Positions 1 through 10,496 of a stretch of 64,000 nucleotides of DNA are shown in pieces. Both the position numbers and the translations under genes were made by a program. The stretch comes from Melastoma dodecandrum (taxonomy: Eukaryota; Streptophyta; Magnoliopsida; Myrtales; Melastomataceae): assembly GCA_029817715.1 (NCBI GenBank), contig JARUPY010000473.1, forward strand, positions 1,116,001-1,180,000. Reading direction: 5' to 3'. The first letter of the stretch is position 1, and each line of letters begins with the position of its first letter. The notes below the pieces were generated by a model that worked only from the letters and a program-made list of their open reading frames with translations, ran no database searches and was not told where the DNA came from.

Positions 1-179
1 TCAGTACTTACGCAGGATGGACATCATCACCACTGAGAAGAAGAATAATGGCACACTATAGATCATTTCCGCTTTTATATATTGTCGCAATAACCATCCA
101 GCATGATTGTCTGCTTCAAAAACGAATATTTCTTTAGTTATTCTACGATAAAATCTATGAGGAGGTTTTTGCTTATATC

Positions 180-600
180 AGCTGTCATATAATGAAGAAT
201 GCAGACGATACCTGAGGCAGCACATTATATTGAGGGCATATTTTCTGGCACATGTAGGTCGGCATTATTGATTACACGTTTGTGGTCAATAGTCTAATCA
301 ATGTGTTATTTGCACAAACGCGCTCCAATGGCAACCAGATGCATACCCATGTCGATGTCAACGACTACTGGTGCTATGGCCGCTCATGGTGCAGCCCCTG
401 ACTCTGCGCAGAGTGCAATGCTTGCATAAGAGCAGGGGAGATCAAAATAAGAGGGAAGTGTCTGTTCCCCATAAGGGCCACAATCGTGCAGATGGATTGT
501 GGGATGAAGATCGACACCAATCCCTTCGATGAGGGAACCGGAGGCTTTGGGTTCAATACAATGGGCATCTGTAGCAGATGTCGTTAAAAAAGCAAACGGA
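180..600 (+). pseudogene. Gnk2/DUF26 secreted protein pseudogene, copy A
   Basis: From about 268 this stretch is a degraded copy of the intact Gnk2-type gene at 3293-3706. The shared part covers the glycine/tyrosine segment before the cysteine motif (CYGRSWC), the CxxC pair and the terminal MDCG stretch, which ends near 590. The signal peptide and the first third of the coding region are missing: upstream sequence matching the promoter of the intact gene (180-250) joins directly to mid-domain sequence. A TGA stop falls just after the SWC cysteine (near 400). No start codon or leader is visible, so no product is expected. Confidence 0.75.
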
Positions 601-831
601 CGGCTATTGGGATCACTAGGCGTATGTTCTGACAGATCAATCTGTTCAAAGTGACACCTCTAACTGTCCTCGGAGGATCTTATCTCCTTCGATGTTTGCA
701 AACCGCAGAAATAGATATATGACTAAGATGGAAGTCGATTTCAAAGAACTTCTTCATGCGACTTTATCCCCCTTCGTTACACGTGCTATACTTCTGCATA
801 AACGAGTTTATTATAGCGAGACGAATGCCCC

Positions 832-1010
832 CTAAGGCAAGTCGTCACGCATAGGCTCGTCATCGATCCTAATCCCGCAATCCATTAGACTAACCATAGC
901 CCTCACAGGATTCGGGCATTGTTGGATTATTACAGTGTCGGCGGGGATCAAACAGTCCCTGCAACTCTGCGTTGAGATCTAGGTACTGAATGGATTCGAG
1001 ATGCATGAGA
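832..1010 (-). pseudogene. Gnk2/DUF26 pseudogene fragment, copy B (C-terminal half)
   Basis: Read on the minus strand, this segment encodes the second half of a Gnk2 domain: a CRDC pair, then QQC, then MDCGIR, ending in a stop at 832. This matches the last cysteines of the intact protein at 3293-3706. Nothing upstream supplies the N-terminal half; the frame is closed by a stop near 980 and unrelated AT-rich sequence follows. It is a broken paralogue in opposite orientation to copies A and D. Confidence 0.65.
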
Positions 1011-1849
1011 AGGATGCGACCATTTCTGAGAATGTTACAAGTGGTGTTTCCAAGTTTGAGTGATTTGAGTTTGCTGAGGAGAGTCGTTTTATCTTTGCTC
1101 GGGACTAGAAAAATTTAGGTTTGGGAGTGTGATAACTCTATGAAGGACTTTGTTCCTTAGGCTATAAAAAAAAAACTTCGACGAGGGAGAAGAAGGGAGT
1201 TAGATTATTGTTTATGATGCTTTTCTTTTCTTTGAATTGTGTCTCAAAAATGATGCTCGTGTGTAGTTGAATTTCCTGAACTCGTTTTAGAACAAATTCG
1301 TACTTTGGATGTTTATTTATTTCGTTTGATCTTAATGCATGCAATTTGTCTGATCAACGAATTGTATTGATTTGTTATCCTAAATTAAACTCGGGAGAGA
1401 AATTTTAGAAGAGAACATGAACAAAATAGCCTTAGTTAATATCGCGGGAGCGAATTGACTAGTAAGTAGTATCGGGAGATATACTTCTAGGTAACTAATA
1501 AAGGATTGAATCTTAATGTGTTCCGGCCTTCGTAATTCACTATAGGGATATAGGTTTATGGTGGTTTAGAATAATCCTTTGTAAACTCGGGAGAGGCACT
1601 TAGGGACATAAGAATCCGATTAGTAAACAGAATTAGTATAAATTTGGGATAAACGAGTGAAGGGGTTTAACGAAACAAGGAGGGGATACTTGATCTTAGG
1701 CTTTTCCGTCTATTAAATTCCGATTCTTTGCTTTGATATTTATTTCTTACTAGTTTAATTTTCAGATTTAAAAACTCATTTTTTTCCTATTTGTTTGGCT
1801 ACATAAAAATTGCAATTTTATATGCTAAAGGATTTTAATTACTATCTTC
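1011..1849. other. AT-rich spacer, possible LTR-retrotransposon remnant
   Basis: No gene is seen. The stretch around 1085-1150 (ctcgggactagaaaaattta, then a short purine-rich run and tgtgataa) resembles the junction often found between the end of Gypsy-type coding regions and the 3' LTR in plants. Several cgggaga motifs follow. It lies between two truncated Gnk2 fragments on the same strand and may be an old insertion. No terminal repeats or target duplication could be identified. Confidence 0.25.
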
Positions 1850-1916
1850 GTGGGAACGATAACTCTGCTCATTTCTATATTACTTATTGCGATCCATATA
1901 CTTGCGGTGTGCGAAT

Positions 1917-2265
1917 TTAGCGATCATTCATGCAGTGTTGGATCATTACTGTTTCAGCGACAACCAAACAGTCCCTGCAATCCTGCCCTGAGATCATTTG
2001 CCTGCACCAGGAACGCCCATAGCACTCGGTGCTCTCTCCACAATGACAGCCGTCCTGTAACTGAAACAATTGTGGGGCGGACGGTATCTTGGTAAGGACC
2101 GAGGGGGTTCCCTGTATCCTGACAGCTGATGAAGACCAGGGTGGTGTCCGGAACCCCAGTGGCCCTTGTGCTGGCGTGAACGAGTACTACAAAAACGGCG
2201 AGCGCAACCATGGCGGCCAAGCAAGGAGGCAATGGCAATGCAGACAAGATTAACTTTGTTCCCAT
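1917..2265 (-). pseudogene. Gnk2/DUF26 pseudogene, copy C (frameshifted)
   Basis: On the minus strand this begins with a plausible secreted-protein leader (MGTKLILSALPLPP, then a hydrophobic AAMVALAVFVVLV core) followed by a first cysteine (FISCQD). The cysteine signature C-x8-C-x2-C (SWCRQMISGQDCRDC) is present but in another reading frame, so a frameshift lies between about 2040 and 2110. The frame then stops at 1917, before the last conserved cysteines. It overlaps copy B in domain content, so B and C are separate broken paralogues rather than two halves of one gene. Confidence 0.65.
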
Positions 2266-2929
2266 CCGGAGTTTGTATGTTACTTGTAAACACCCGAGAT
2301 CATTCGTATATAATTAATTAATTATATTCATTCTTTATTGACTGACGGAGGGAATTAAAGCCGTCTCCGACAAATATATCCAACCACAAATTTCTCCCCT
2401 TCTGTGCATATATCAGTTCACGACCGCCTTTCTTATTCAAAGCCCCGTGCCCCCCTTCTTTCCTTTCACGCAATCTTATGATATAGCCATACTCTACAAC
2501 CTACATCGGCGTTCGGCACACCTCTCATCACTAGCACTACCGAGAAGAGCTTGGCTGCTCTTCAGAAGGCCCTAAGGTTTCTTTTACGTGATAGAGGATG
2601 TAAGAAGAAACATGGATGCATATCGCAAACGAACAAAACCGGGAAAAAGGAATGCAGCCGGTGCGAGAGATTCCTGTTGTATTCAATCGTCTGAACCGAC
2701 TTCACGCGACGCTAACACTTGGGCCGGCGAGGAAAACTTCTACTTTCGCCCATCAATCCTTACGAAAGATGGACGCAGTGGCGGAGCCAGGAACCAATTG
2801 ATACAAATTAAAAACTGAGGGATTATTAATTTAACCGAATTAAATTTATGTAAGAAATTAAGGGACTCTCTTTGTAATGAAATTCTTGGGGAGGCAATGG
2901 TCTGTCACCCTCCGTCCACCCTGGCTCCA

Positions 2930-3790
2930 CTCCACCTCTGGATGAATGGACGTGATTGCCGATGAGAAGAAGAATCCCACTTAGTCCAGATCATGGTGGA
3001 ACAACAAACCATCGAGGTGGATCCGGCCGCCTTAATTCCTTCTGTTAATCTCCGACGAAAGCTACGAGGAAGCGTTCAATCATATAAGCCGTCGTATAAT
3101 GTAGAATGCAGACGATAAGCGAGGCAGCACATTATGTCGGAGCATATTTTCCGGCTCATAAACTTTCGATGGTTTCGGTCTGAAGCCGAAGATGTATGAT
3201 AATGAAGTTAAGTGCTATATAATGCCAGGGGTAGGAAACCCATGGGTGTCTGTGCTATTCACGGATAGAGAGCAAGAGAGTCAGGGATCGTTATGGAAAG
3301 GAGTCAAGGTTTAACGACGTTGTTCCTGACGTTTGCATCCGTTCTGGTTGCATTTTTCCTGTTGGCCATGGTGGTGAGAGGGGTACCAATCACTACCATG
3401 GTCTACAACGATTGCATTAGCTTTCAGGCAGATGTACCCGATATTGAGTACACATTTGTTATCAATGGTGTCATCGATGCGTTAGTTGCACATACGAGCT
3501 CCAGAGGCAACCAGATGCGTAACCATTTCTCTGTCAATGGCTACCAGTGCTATGGCGGCTCATGGTGCAATCCCCGACTCTCCGCAGAGGAGTGCAGTAT
3601 TTGTTTAAGAACGGCAGAGATCAAAATAAGAATGAAGTGTCCATTCCCCACGATTGGGCTGATGGATTGTGGGAGGAAGATCGATCCCAATCCCTTCAAC
3701 GATTAGTGAACCGGAAGCTTTCAGATAACTACGACTGGCATCTGTAGCAGAGGCCGTTAAAAGATGCAACGGGGAACGGCTATTGGATCA
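2930..3790 (+). repeat. Segmental duplicate of 1-610 carrying the Gnk2 gene
   Basis: The sequence from about 2930 on matches that from position 1: a gatgagaagaagaat-like segment, the motif aatgcagacgata followed by gcagcacattat (near 200 and 3105), the coding part, and the downstream cggctattgg segment (602 and 3776). The left copy has lost about 0.25 kb covering the 5' end of the gene. This is a tandem-type duplication with a repeat distance of about 2.9 kb, interrupted by the two inverted fragments. Confidence 0.6.
3293..3706 (+). CDS. Secreted Gnk2-domain (DUF26) cysteine-rich protein
   Basis: An intact 137-residue single-exon frame. Residues 1-30 form a signal peptide with the hydrophobic core FLTFASVLVAFFLLAMVV. 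The rest is one Gnk2/stress-antifungal domain: first cysteine near residue 43, the diagnostic C-x8-C-x2-C (CNPRLSAEECSIC), then KC and MDC near the end. Family members include ginkbilobin-2, which binds mannose and inhibits fungal growth, and the extracellular parts of cysteine-rich receptor kinases. Here there is no transmembrane segment or kinase, so a small apoplastic protein is likely; mannose binding or antifungal action is inference only. A TATA-like tatataat lies near 3219, about 75 bp upstream of the ATG. The C-terminal tail is shorter than usual, and the N-terminal region before the first cysteine is unusual. It is the only intact copy of four in this cluster. Confidence 0.75.
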   Translation: MERSQGLTTLFLTFASVLVAFFLLAMVVRGVPITTMVYNDCISFQADVPDIEYTFVINGVIDALVAHTSSRGNQMRNHFSVNGYQCYGGSWCNPRLSAEECSICLRTAEIKIRMKCPFPTIGLMDCGRKIDPNPFND

Positions 3791-4405
3791 AGAGCTCGAG
3801 GGCAGGTCTTGTTCTCGAAGCTACATCTTCTGTTTGCAGAGCTTAATTTGCATTACATTTTTACTAAGCGTACATTTATAAAACGTATGACCATAACTAT
3901 ATCAAGCGATAAACAACTCATCGATATCAGTTCTCATTGTCGATTTGTCGACGATACGAGAAAATCGAACTCAGCACCACTGCTTAATACAAAACTTAAG
4001 ACAATTAATTTATATTATATAGTTTAACTTTGTACACTACTCTCGGAAAATCCGAATCCAGCAATTTTATTAAGATGTTATGGTGGGCATGATTCATAGG
4101 ACTGGTTAATGTTTTGAGAACAAAACAAAAGATAAAATCGGGGGTTTAATTTGTTCATCGATCGATCAAGCTCTTATTGTTTTAAGCGCTTACGTCATCG
4201 GGTGTTTATATGAAATACATGTATATGTATTTTCGGTTGAAAAGAATTTTTTAAAATTATTCTTATATTTCACAAAATATTGAGTAAATATAATCTTCAA
4301 TGGATGATGCAATATCTTAAAACCAGAAAATTTCGTATTATTTATTATAATGTGATCCCAAAAACCCTAGGAACGGACGTGCCGAAAAAAGCCCTGAGCA
4401 GATAG
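3791..4405. other. AT-rich intergenic spacer
   Basis: About 0.6 kb between the Gnk2 copy and WDR4. No coding similarity, repeat or RNA gene was recognised. The last 100 bp should contain the WDR4 promoter and 5' leader, including aaaccctag-like telo-box sequence near 4363. Confidence 0.5.
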
Positions 4406-7110
4406 ATGGAGGAAGGAGTAGGCAATCGGGAAGTCGAGGTTGCCCCCGCCCTTGTCGCCGTCCACCCTTCCCACTCCTCCGTCGTCGTAGCCGTCGCCTC
4501 CGACCTCCGCGTCTACGACCTCTCGTGCGTTCCGCTTTCGCCCGTTCCTCCTCCCCGTTTTCCTTTTTTTGTTTCTGTCTTTCTTCTTATATGAGGGATT
4601 TCGTTGATCTTCTCCGGCAGCGGGGATCGTCCGGTGACGTTGGGCGATGAACCTGGGATGTCTAACCATTCAGATTCGATCCGAGCCATAAGGTATGCGC
4701 CGGACGGGGAGCTGTTCGTGTCTGCTGGGGACGACAAGCGCGTCAATGTTTGGTCCGTGGATTCTTGGCGGTGCATCGGAACGGTGTAAGTGTGTATAGC
4801 TTTGTGGAGTGGCGTTGGATGCTGAATTCATCAGATTTGGTCTCGTCCGAGTGATATTTTGTTGTCTATTTTGAGGCTCGCATGCTGCATTGACTGAATA
4901 CTTCGTGATGGACTATTCTGAAACAAAGCAATTCCGGTGTTGTTTTTCTAGGTGTTGTGAGAAGAGAGTGAGTTCTGTTGCCATAAGTCCCAATGGACTC
5001 TATGTATGTTTTGCGGATAAGTTTGGAGTTGTGTGGGTCGTGAGCGTAGAGAAGGATGATGCGGATCAACAGTTTGTCAAGGACAAGCCAACACCTATGC
5101 TTGCTCACTACTGTAGCATAATCACCAGCTTAGTAAGTGGTACTTCTCCTTTCTAACCAAGAAAATTGGCCTCACCGTTTATGGACTTTATTCCCCTGCC
5201 TTTCATGCTTTGTCGGAAGATTAATTTTCTACTAATTCTGGTCAAGTGGCCGTGTGACCGAATAGTTATGTTGCTGTGGGCATTTATTTTCTCTTGCTAC
5301 TTAGCGATTTCTAAAATATTGCAGGCATTTTCACCAGACGGAAGGTTTCTTGTTAGTGCTGACCGGGATTCGAAGATCCGCGTAATACTTCAACGTCACT
5401 TCAATCAGTTAAAGTCACCTTATATTAACTTTGTATCTAATGTGATCTGGTGTCAGGTTTCTGTGGTTCCAAAAGAACCTCTTAAGGGAGCTCATGAGAT
5501 ACAAAGCTTTTGTTTGGGTCACTCTGAGTAAGTGGAACAACATCTTATACATGTTATTGATCCAAAATCTTGCCCTTTGCTAATGTGAAATGTTTCTTTG
5601 TGATCATGATTGACTGGTGGAGGGAATTGTTCTTTTAAAAATGAAAAATTGATTTGTGGGTGCTCTATGTATCTTAATCAAACTTATTGATTATTCTTGC
5701 GAGAATTATTTTTGCTTCACTAATGCAATTAAAAACAAAAGAAAAAGGAGCTGGATGCATTTATTGATGTGCTGAAACTAATGGATGTGTTTTCCTTTCT
5801 ACCTTTCTGTTGCCATACACGGGTAAGATTTTGCTGATGCTAATATTGCTTCTTATGTGGTTCAGATTTGTGTCGTGCCTTGATTTTGTCTACACATCAG
5901 AGTATTCGAAAGGCCTTCTCGTTTCCGGAAGTGGGGACTCTACGGTAGGTGGCCGCTGCTGACTGGTGCTTTTGTAGTTCAATTGAATTATCCTCTTACC
6001 TGACCAACATTCCCCTTTTACTTAGGTTCGTCTATGGGACTGTGAAACAGGTTCTCTCTTAGATATTTTTGACGTAGGATCCAAGGTAAAGATCACGCTT
6101 CCTTTTTGCTGGATGAATTTTGTTGAATTTCATTTTCATATCTATTGAACGATTAGTATAGCTTCGGTTGACGTTGTCTATTGATTATTGTTGTTCCACT
6201 AGTATGCTGAGGATATAGTGCCTTTTCTCGTTCATTTGAATTTGTATGTTAACGCTCCTGTGGGTGGATATCAGTGCAAGGTGGATTCTTGTATATATTT
6301 TTATGTTCCTGATGGATAAGCATGTGTCTGACTGCACTCTCAAAAGAAATGGTTCTTTAACTGATTGTTTATGTGATCTGTAAAGGTGGATGATTTTGCC
6401 CCCAATGGGGTGGAAGGAGAGATGCATTATGCTGTTACCGATCTTTGCGCTTCCCCCAATGATACACGTATAGCTGTTGCAGTCCAGAGGTTGTCTTCAG
6501 CAGCAATCTCTTGAACAAATTTTTAAGTTCCTCCCATTGTGGATTTTACTGATTATGTATACTACTTGCTACGTAGCTTGAACGGAATAGTCTTGCTGAA
6601 CTGTGATCTTCCCGGGAAAACTCTTTCTATCATCAGGGTGAGGAAACAATCTCTTTGTTTTTTAGTTTCGTAGATATACTGTCCTTGGGAAAATGCCTAC
6701 AATCGGATCTTTAACCTGTCATCCTGCAGGTTGTGCGAATAGCAGGGGAGGCCTTCATTCCCACGTCCCTGGGAACAGGCTCTGGTCAAAATCTTATGTG
6801 GATGGTCGCCGGTGTATCAAAGCTAACGGGTCTTGATTCTACTTTGCCCATCGTCCTCGTGAAGACGATGACTGGATTCAGGAGCAACACCGATCAGGAG
6901 CCAACTGTCCAACCGAGCAACGAAATTCCGGGCAGTCTGAAACTGCTCGAGCATTTGCAGGGATCTCTGCAAGTAGAAGACCACGCCATCTCGGCCGCTG
7001 CCAATGCCTGGAGATTAGCAATGTGCAACTTGATGGTGAAGAAGCAATATTCTGCGGAGATGCGGGAATTTCGCAAAAGGACGAGGAATGACAAGAAAGC
7101 CGCTCAATGA
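4406..7110 (+). CDS. WDR4: tRNA (guanine-N7) methyltransferase non-catalytic subunit, WDR4/TRM82 type
   Basis: WD40 protein that partners the catalytic METTL1/TRM8 subunit to place m7G46 in tRNA; acts in the nucleus and cytoplasm. Ten exons read as 4406-4524, 4621-4785, 4952-5132, 5325-5381, 5457-5527, 5866-5944, 6026-6085, 6386-6489, 6577-6637 and 6730-7110. All junctions are GT-AG, the frame is continuous, and the product is 425 residues, normal for the family. WD-type blades are seen in APDGELFVSAGDDKRVNVW, FSPDGRFLVSADRDSKIRV and KGLLVSGSGDSTVRLWDCE. The family-typical GAHEIQSFCLGH segment follows the third blade. The C-terminal exon ends in a basic, coiled stretch (REFRKRTRNDKKAAQ). The start is the first ATG, in a short GC-rich first exon. 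No lesion was seen. Confidence 0.92.
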
Positions 7111-7859
7111 CAAAGGCAACGAGTTTTGGTTCCCTTTTTTGTTTCCTCGTCGATTTTATGTTTCTAAATTAAGTTTTTTGTAGAATTGATGTAGTAGATC
7201 TTCGGTGGATTTGGTTTTTCTTTTATTTATTTATTTATTTAAATGGGGAATGGAAATCTGACGTGCTATCATTATATTTATAGCTTGCATATTGCCAAAT
7301 TTGTGCGCTTGAGAGAATCACCAGGACCGTTTAGGTATCGAAAGGTTTGAAGATTCCGATAATAATGGTTATGGATATTTCAAGTACAATTATTCCTTCT
7401 CCATCAAAACCCATGCATCGTTTAAAAATGGATAAGACAAGGGCGTTGGATGAATGAATTTCCCGCTGTTTCCGTTTTACCAACTTAACATATGCCCGAT
7501 TCAATCGTTCTTGGGTTGGTATCTCGTCCATACATAGGCGGTGGTCCTCCTCCGTTGCTATCCGCTCCGATCGAGTTGTGGATGAGAGGTTGGAACCTGC
7601 TTGTTTTGTATCCCGAGATTAAATCCTCATGAACAAACCTTGGAGTTCCGGACTTAATTACGGTTCAACGATCTTCTTTAAAGCTCGTTCCTGACGTTTA
7701 TGGGGGGCTGTTCGATAAGAACTCGCATGAAGCTGATGAGTAACTTTTGTATTCAAAACCATGCGTATCCCATTGCCTTGCAGTCGAATTCGGAAAATCG
7801 GAATTACTGAACATGTTATGTGAAAAGTTTGCAGCTCTTTCATCGGAAAATCAGAAGAC
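7111..7859. other. Intergenic spacer downstream of WDR4
   Basis: About 0.75 kb holding the WDR4 3' region (tttatttatttatttattt at about 7221-7241) and no other recognisable gene. It ends at the 5-bp target duplication of the retrotransposon that starts at 7865. Confidence 0.5.
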
Positions 7860-7864
7860 ATGAT

Positions 7865-8870
7865 TGTTTACACAGTAAAGCCATTTTGGACCATAATGTT
7901 AGTAAAACCCATTAGATTGACGAAGAATAACGGATGGATCTGGTTGATAGTCGAAGCACAACCGTGAAGTTCAGTCGAAATTTGACTAAGTCTTAGTCGA
8001 AAGAAATGTTTCAATTGAAATTTGACTAAGTCTTGGTCAAATGAAATGTTTCAGTCGAAATTTGACTAAGTCTTAGTAGAAGAAAATTTTTCAGTTGAAA
8101 TTTGACTAAGTCTTGGTCGAAGGAAATATTTCAGTCGAACTTTGACTAAGTCTTGGTCGAATGGAATGTTTTAGTCAAACTTTGACTAAGTCTTGGTCGA
8201 AGGAAAGGTTTCAGTAGAACTTCGACTATGTCTTTGTCGAAGGAAGGATTTTCAGTCGAAGTTCCAAGACTTGGCTAAATTTCAGTAGAAGTTTCAGACT
8301 TAGACAAATTTCGGTCAAAGTTTCAGACTTAACCAAATTTCAGTCAAAGTTCTAGACTTAACCAAATTTCAATCGAAGTTCCAGACTTAGTCAATTTTCA
8401 GTCGAAGTTCCAAGATTTGGCCAATTTCCATTCGAAGTTCTATCAAGACTCAGTCGAAATACGTTAAGCGTGCAGTTAGTTTTAATAAAGCATGTGTAAA
8501 ATGTCTCTAGCGGTTGTGTTAGCTGTTACTATCAGGATATGATCAAGTGTTAGTATAAATATGGGGTTAGTCTCTTGTAATCAATACAACAACACAGAGT
8601 CAGACACTTTGTCTTTATCTTAGTTTTATTTTTATGAAACCTCTGTAATAGTCTCTTGTAAACACACGACAATCATTCAAAGATCCCGAAGGGCTGCTTG
8701 GTCGTCTTCTTGTAACTTGTTCTCCAGAAATTAAAGTAAGTGTTTTTGCACATGCAATCTTGTTCTTGTTCTTGTTCTTCACATTATTGTTTGTCTGAAA
8801 GTCTTGGCGACCACATTTCTTGAATATTTTTAGTCCCCGTTATATTGCGACGTGTTTCATCCCGTAAACA
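7865..8870 (+). repeat. 5' LTR (1006 bp) with minisatellite arrays
   Basis: Bounded by TGTTTAC and GTAAACA. From about 7971 to 8250 it carries about seven imperfect copies of a 40-bp unit built on tttgactaagtcttggtcga. From about 8250 to 8455 it carries about seven copies of a unit of about 30 bp built on cagtcgaagttccaagactt. A TATA-like tataaatat at 8552-8563 fits an LTR promoter. Copy-number difference in both arrays explains why this LTR is 247 bp longer than the 3' LTR. Confidence 0.85.
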
Positions 8871-9261
8871 CGTTTTTGACGACCAAAGTGGGAGTCGGAA
8901 ACATGTTTTGTGTGAATATGCGAAATGTCAACATGTTTTTGGTGTGGTGAGTGGGACGATGATCCCTTCTATGACAAAAGGTTTGTTCGATCGCTCGTCG
9001 CGGATGAGGCTTGAAAAATAGCCCTCCGAGAGTGGGATGCGCGAATAACTATGAAAATTGCCCTCCGTAGTATAATGGATTGACTAGAAAATATGTGTCG
9101 GGATTTGAATCTTTCAGTTTGATGACTTTGCGTTTGGCGGTCTTGGTCCGACGCATATTCATATGGAAACTCGACAAGTAACTGCCGAGAGTGATCCAAA
9201 AATATATAACTCTCCGCAAGTTCTTATTAAAACCCGATAAATAGCCCTAAAGGATCAACCA

Positions 9262-9573
9262 ATGCGTGATGCTTCAAAGATTCAGTCGATAGAAAGTGAT
9301 ACAAAATTATGTGACGCTTTCAAAATCCAGTCGAGTGAATCTATCATGCCATTCGAAAGCGAAAAAATGTATTTTCCCGATAAAACTCGAAAAATGGTTA
9401 ATAAGGGTGATCCACAAATGTGCGACACTCAAAAAATTCAATTAATCGAAATCGTCACGCTATTCGGAAAAACGGATTGTGAAAAGGCATATGACAATCT
9501 GATTCATCGACTATGGACAAAACTTTCCTTGAAAGATAGTGGTTTTGGACCACCAAAGTTAATTTTTCAATAG
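9262..9573 (+). CDS. Unidentified 103-residue ORF inside the non-autonomous retrotransposon
   Basis: This ORF occupies a third of the internal region between the LTRs. It is polar and contains an internal repeat: a segment based on CDAFKIQS/RDASKIQS followed by SIES/SSES occurs twice, and a third, weaker copy is CDTQKIQL. No gag, zinc-knuckle or enzyme motif is recognisable. It could be a decayed leftover or a short element-specific protein; translation is not established. Confidence 0.3.
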   Translation: MRDASKIQSIESDTKLCDAFKIQSSESIMPFESEKMYFPDKTRKMVNKGDPQMCDTQKIQLIEIVTLFGKTDCEKAYDNLIHRLWTKLSLKDSGFGPPKLIFQ

Positions 9574-9732
9574 TTTCCCTTGTTTAAATTACTGTTGTAA
9601 TAAAAGAAAATCGATTGATTTGTAGTAGATTGATTTTCGCAATAGAAAAGTGTGTGGTATTGCTAAAATTTTAAGAGGTCATCCATCTTCTACTGGAAAA
9701 TCCTTTCATTGACTCTCGTGAGGGGGGTAAAA

Positions 9733-10491
9733 TGTTTATATAGTAAATCTATTTTGGGCCATAATGTTGGTAAAATCCATTAGATTGACGAAGAACAATG
9801 GATGGATCTAGTTGATAGTCGAAGCACAACCGTGAAATTCAGTCGAAATTTGACTAAGTCTTAGTCGAAGGAAATGTTTCAGTTGAAATTTGACTATGTC
9901 TTGGTCGAAGGAAAGGTTTCAATTGACATTTGACTGAGTTTAGGCCGAATGAAAGGTTTCAATCGAACTTCGTCTTAGTCTTTGTCGAAGGAATGATTTT
10001 CAGACGAAGTTCCAATATTTAGCCAAATTTGAGTCGAAGTTACAGACTTAGCCAATTTTCAGTCGAAGTTCCAAGACTTAGTCAATTTTCAGTCGAAGTT
10101 CCAAAACTTGGCCAATTTCCAGTCGAAGTTTTATCAAGACGTAGTCGAAATATGTTAAGTGTGCAGTTAGTTTTAATAAAGCATGTACAAAATGTGTCTA
10201 GCAGTTATGTTAGCGGTTTTATTAGCGGTTATTGTCTAGATATGATTAAATGTTAGTATATATATGCGGTCCGTCATTTATAATAAACACACGACAATCA
10301 TTCAAAGACCCCGAAGGGCTGTTTGGTTGTCTTCTTGTAACTTGTTCTCCTGAAATGGAAGTAAGTGTGCTTGCTCATGCAATCTTGTTCTTGTTCTTCA
10401 TTTTACTGTCTGATTGAAAGTCTTGGCGACCACATTTCATAAACACTGTATTAGTCCCAGTTATATCGAGACGTGTTTCATCCCGCAAACA
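9733..10491 (+). repeat. 3' LTR (759 bp)
   Basis: Begins TGTTTATATAG directly after the polypurine tract and ends GCAAACA at the target duplication. It is the same sequence as the 5' LTR but with about four copies of the 40-bp unit and about five of the 30-bp unit. A TATA-like tatatatat lies at about 10256. The common 3' ends run through the gatcccgaagggctg / gaccccgaagggctg block. Confidence 0.88.
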
Positions 10492-10496
10492 ATGAT

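Larger units (their letters stand above)
7865..10491 (+). mobile_element. Complete non-autonomous LTR retrotransposon
   Basis: Two direct LTRs (7865-8870 and 9733-10491) both start TGTTTA and end AAACA. They enclose an 862-bp internal region with no gag, protease, integrase or reverse transcriptase. A 5-bp target-site duplication, atgat, flanks the element (7860-7864 and 10492-10496). A polypurine tract (gaggggggtaaaa, about 9720-9732) directly precedes the 3' LTR. The primer-binding site is not the usual initiator-Met type; tgggagtcgg at 8889-8898 is the best candidate, but it lies farther from the LTR than usual. The element is therefore a small parasite retrotransposon (LARD/TRIM-like in layout, with long LTRs) mobilised by proteins from elsewhere. 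Confidence 0.9.
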
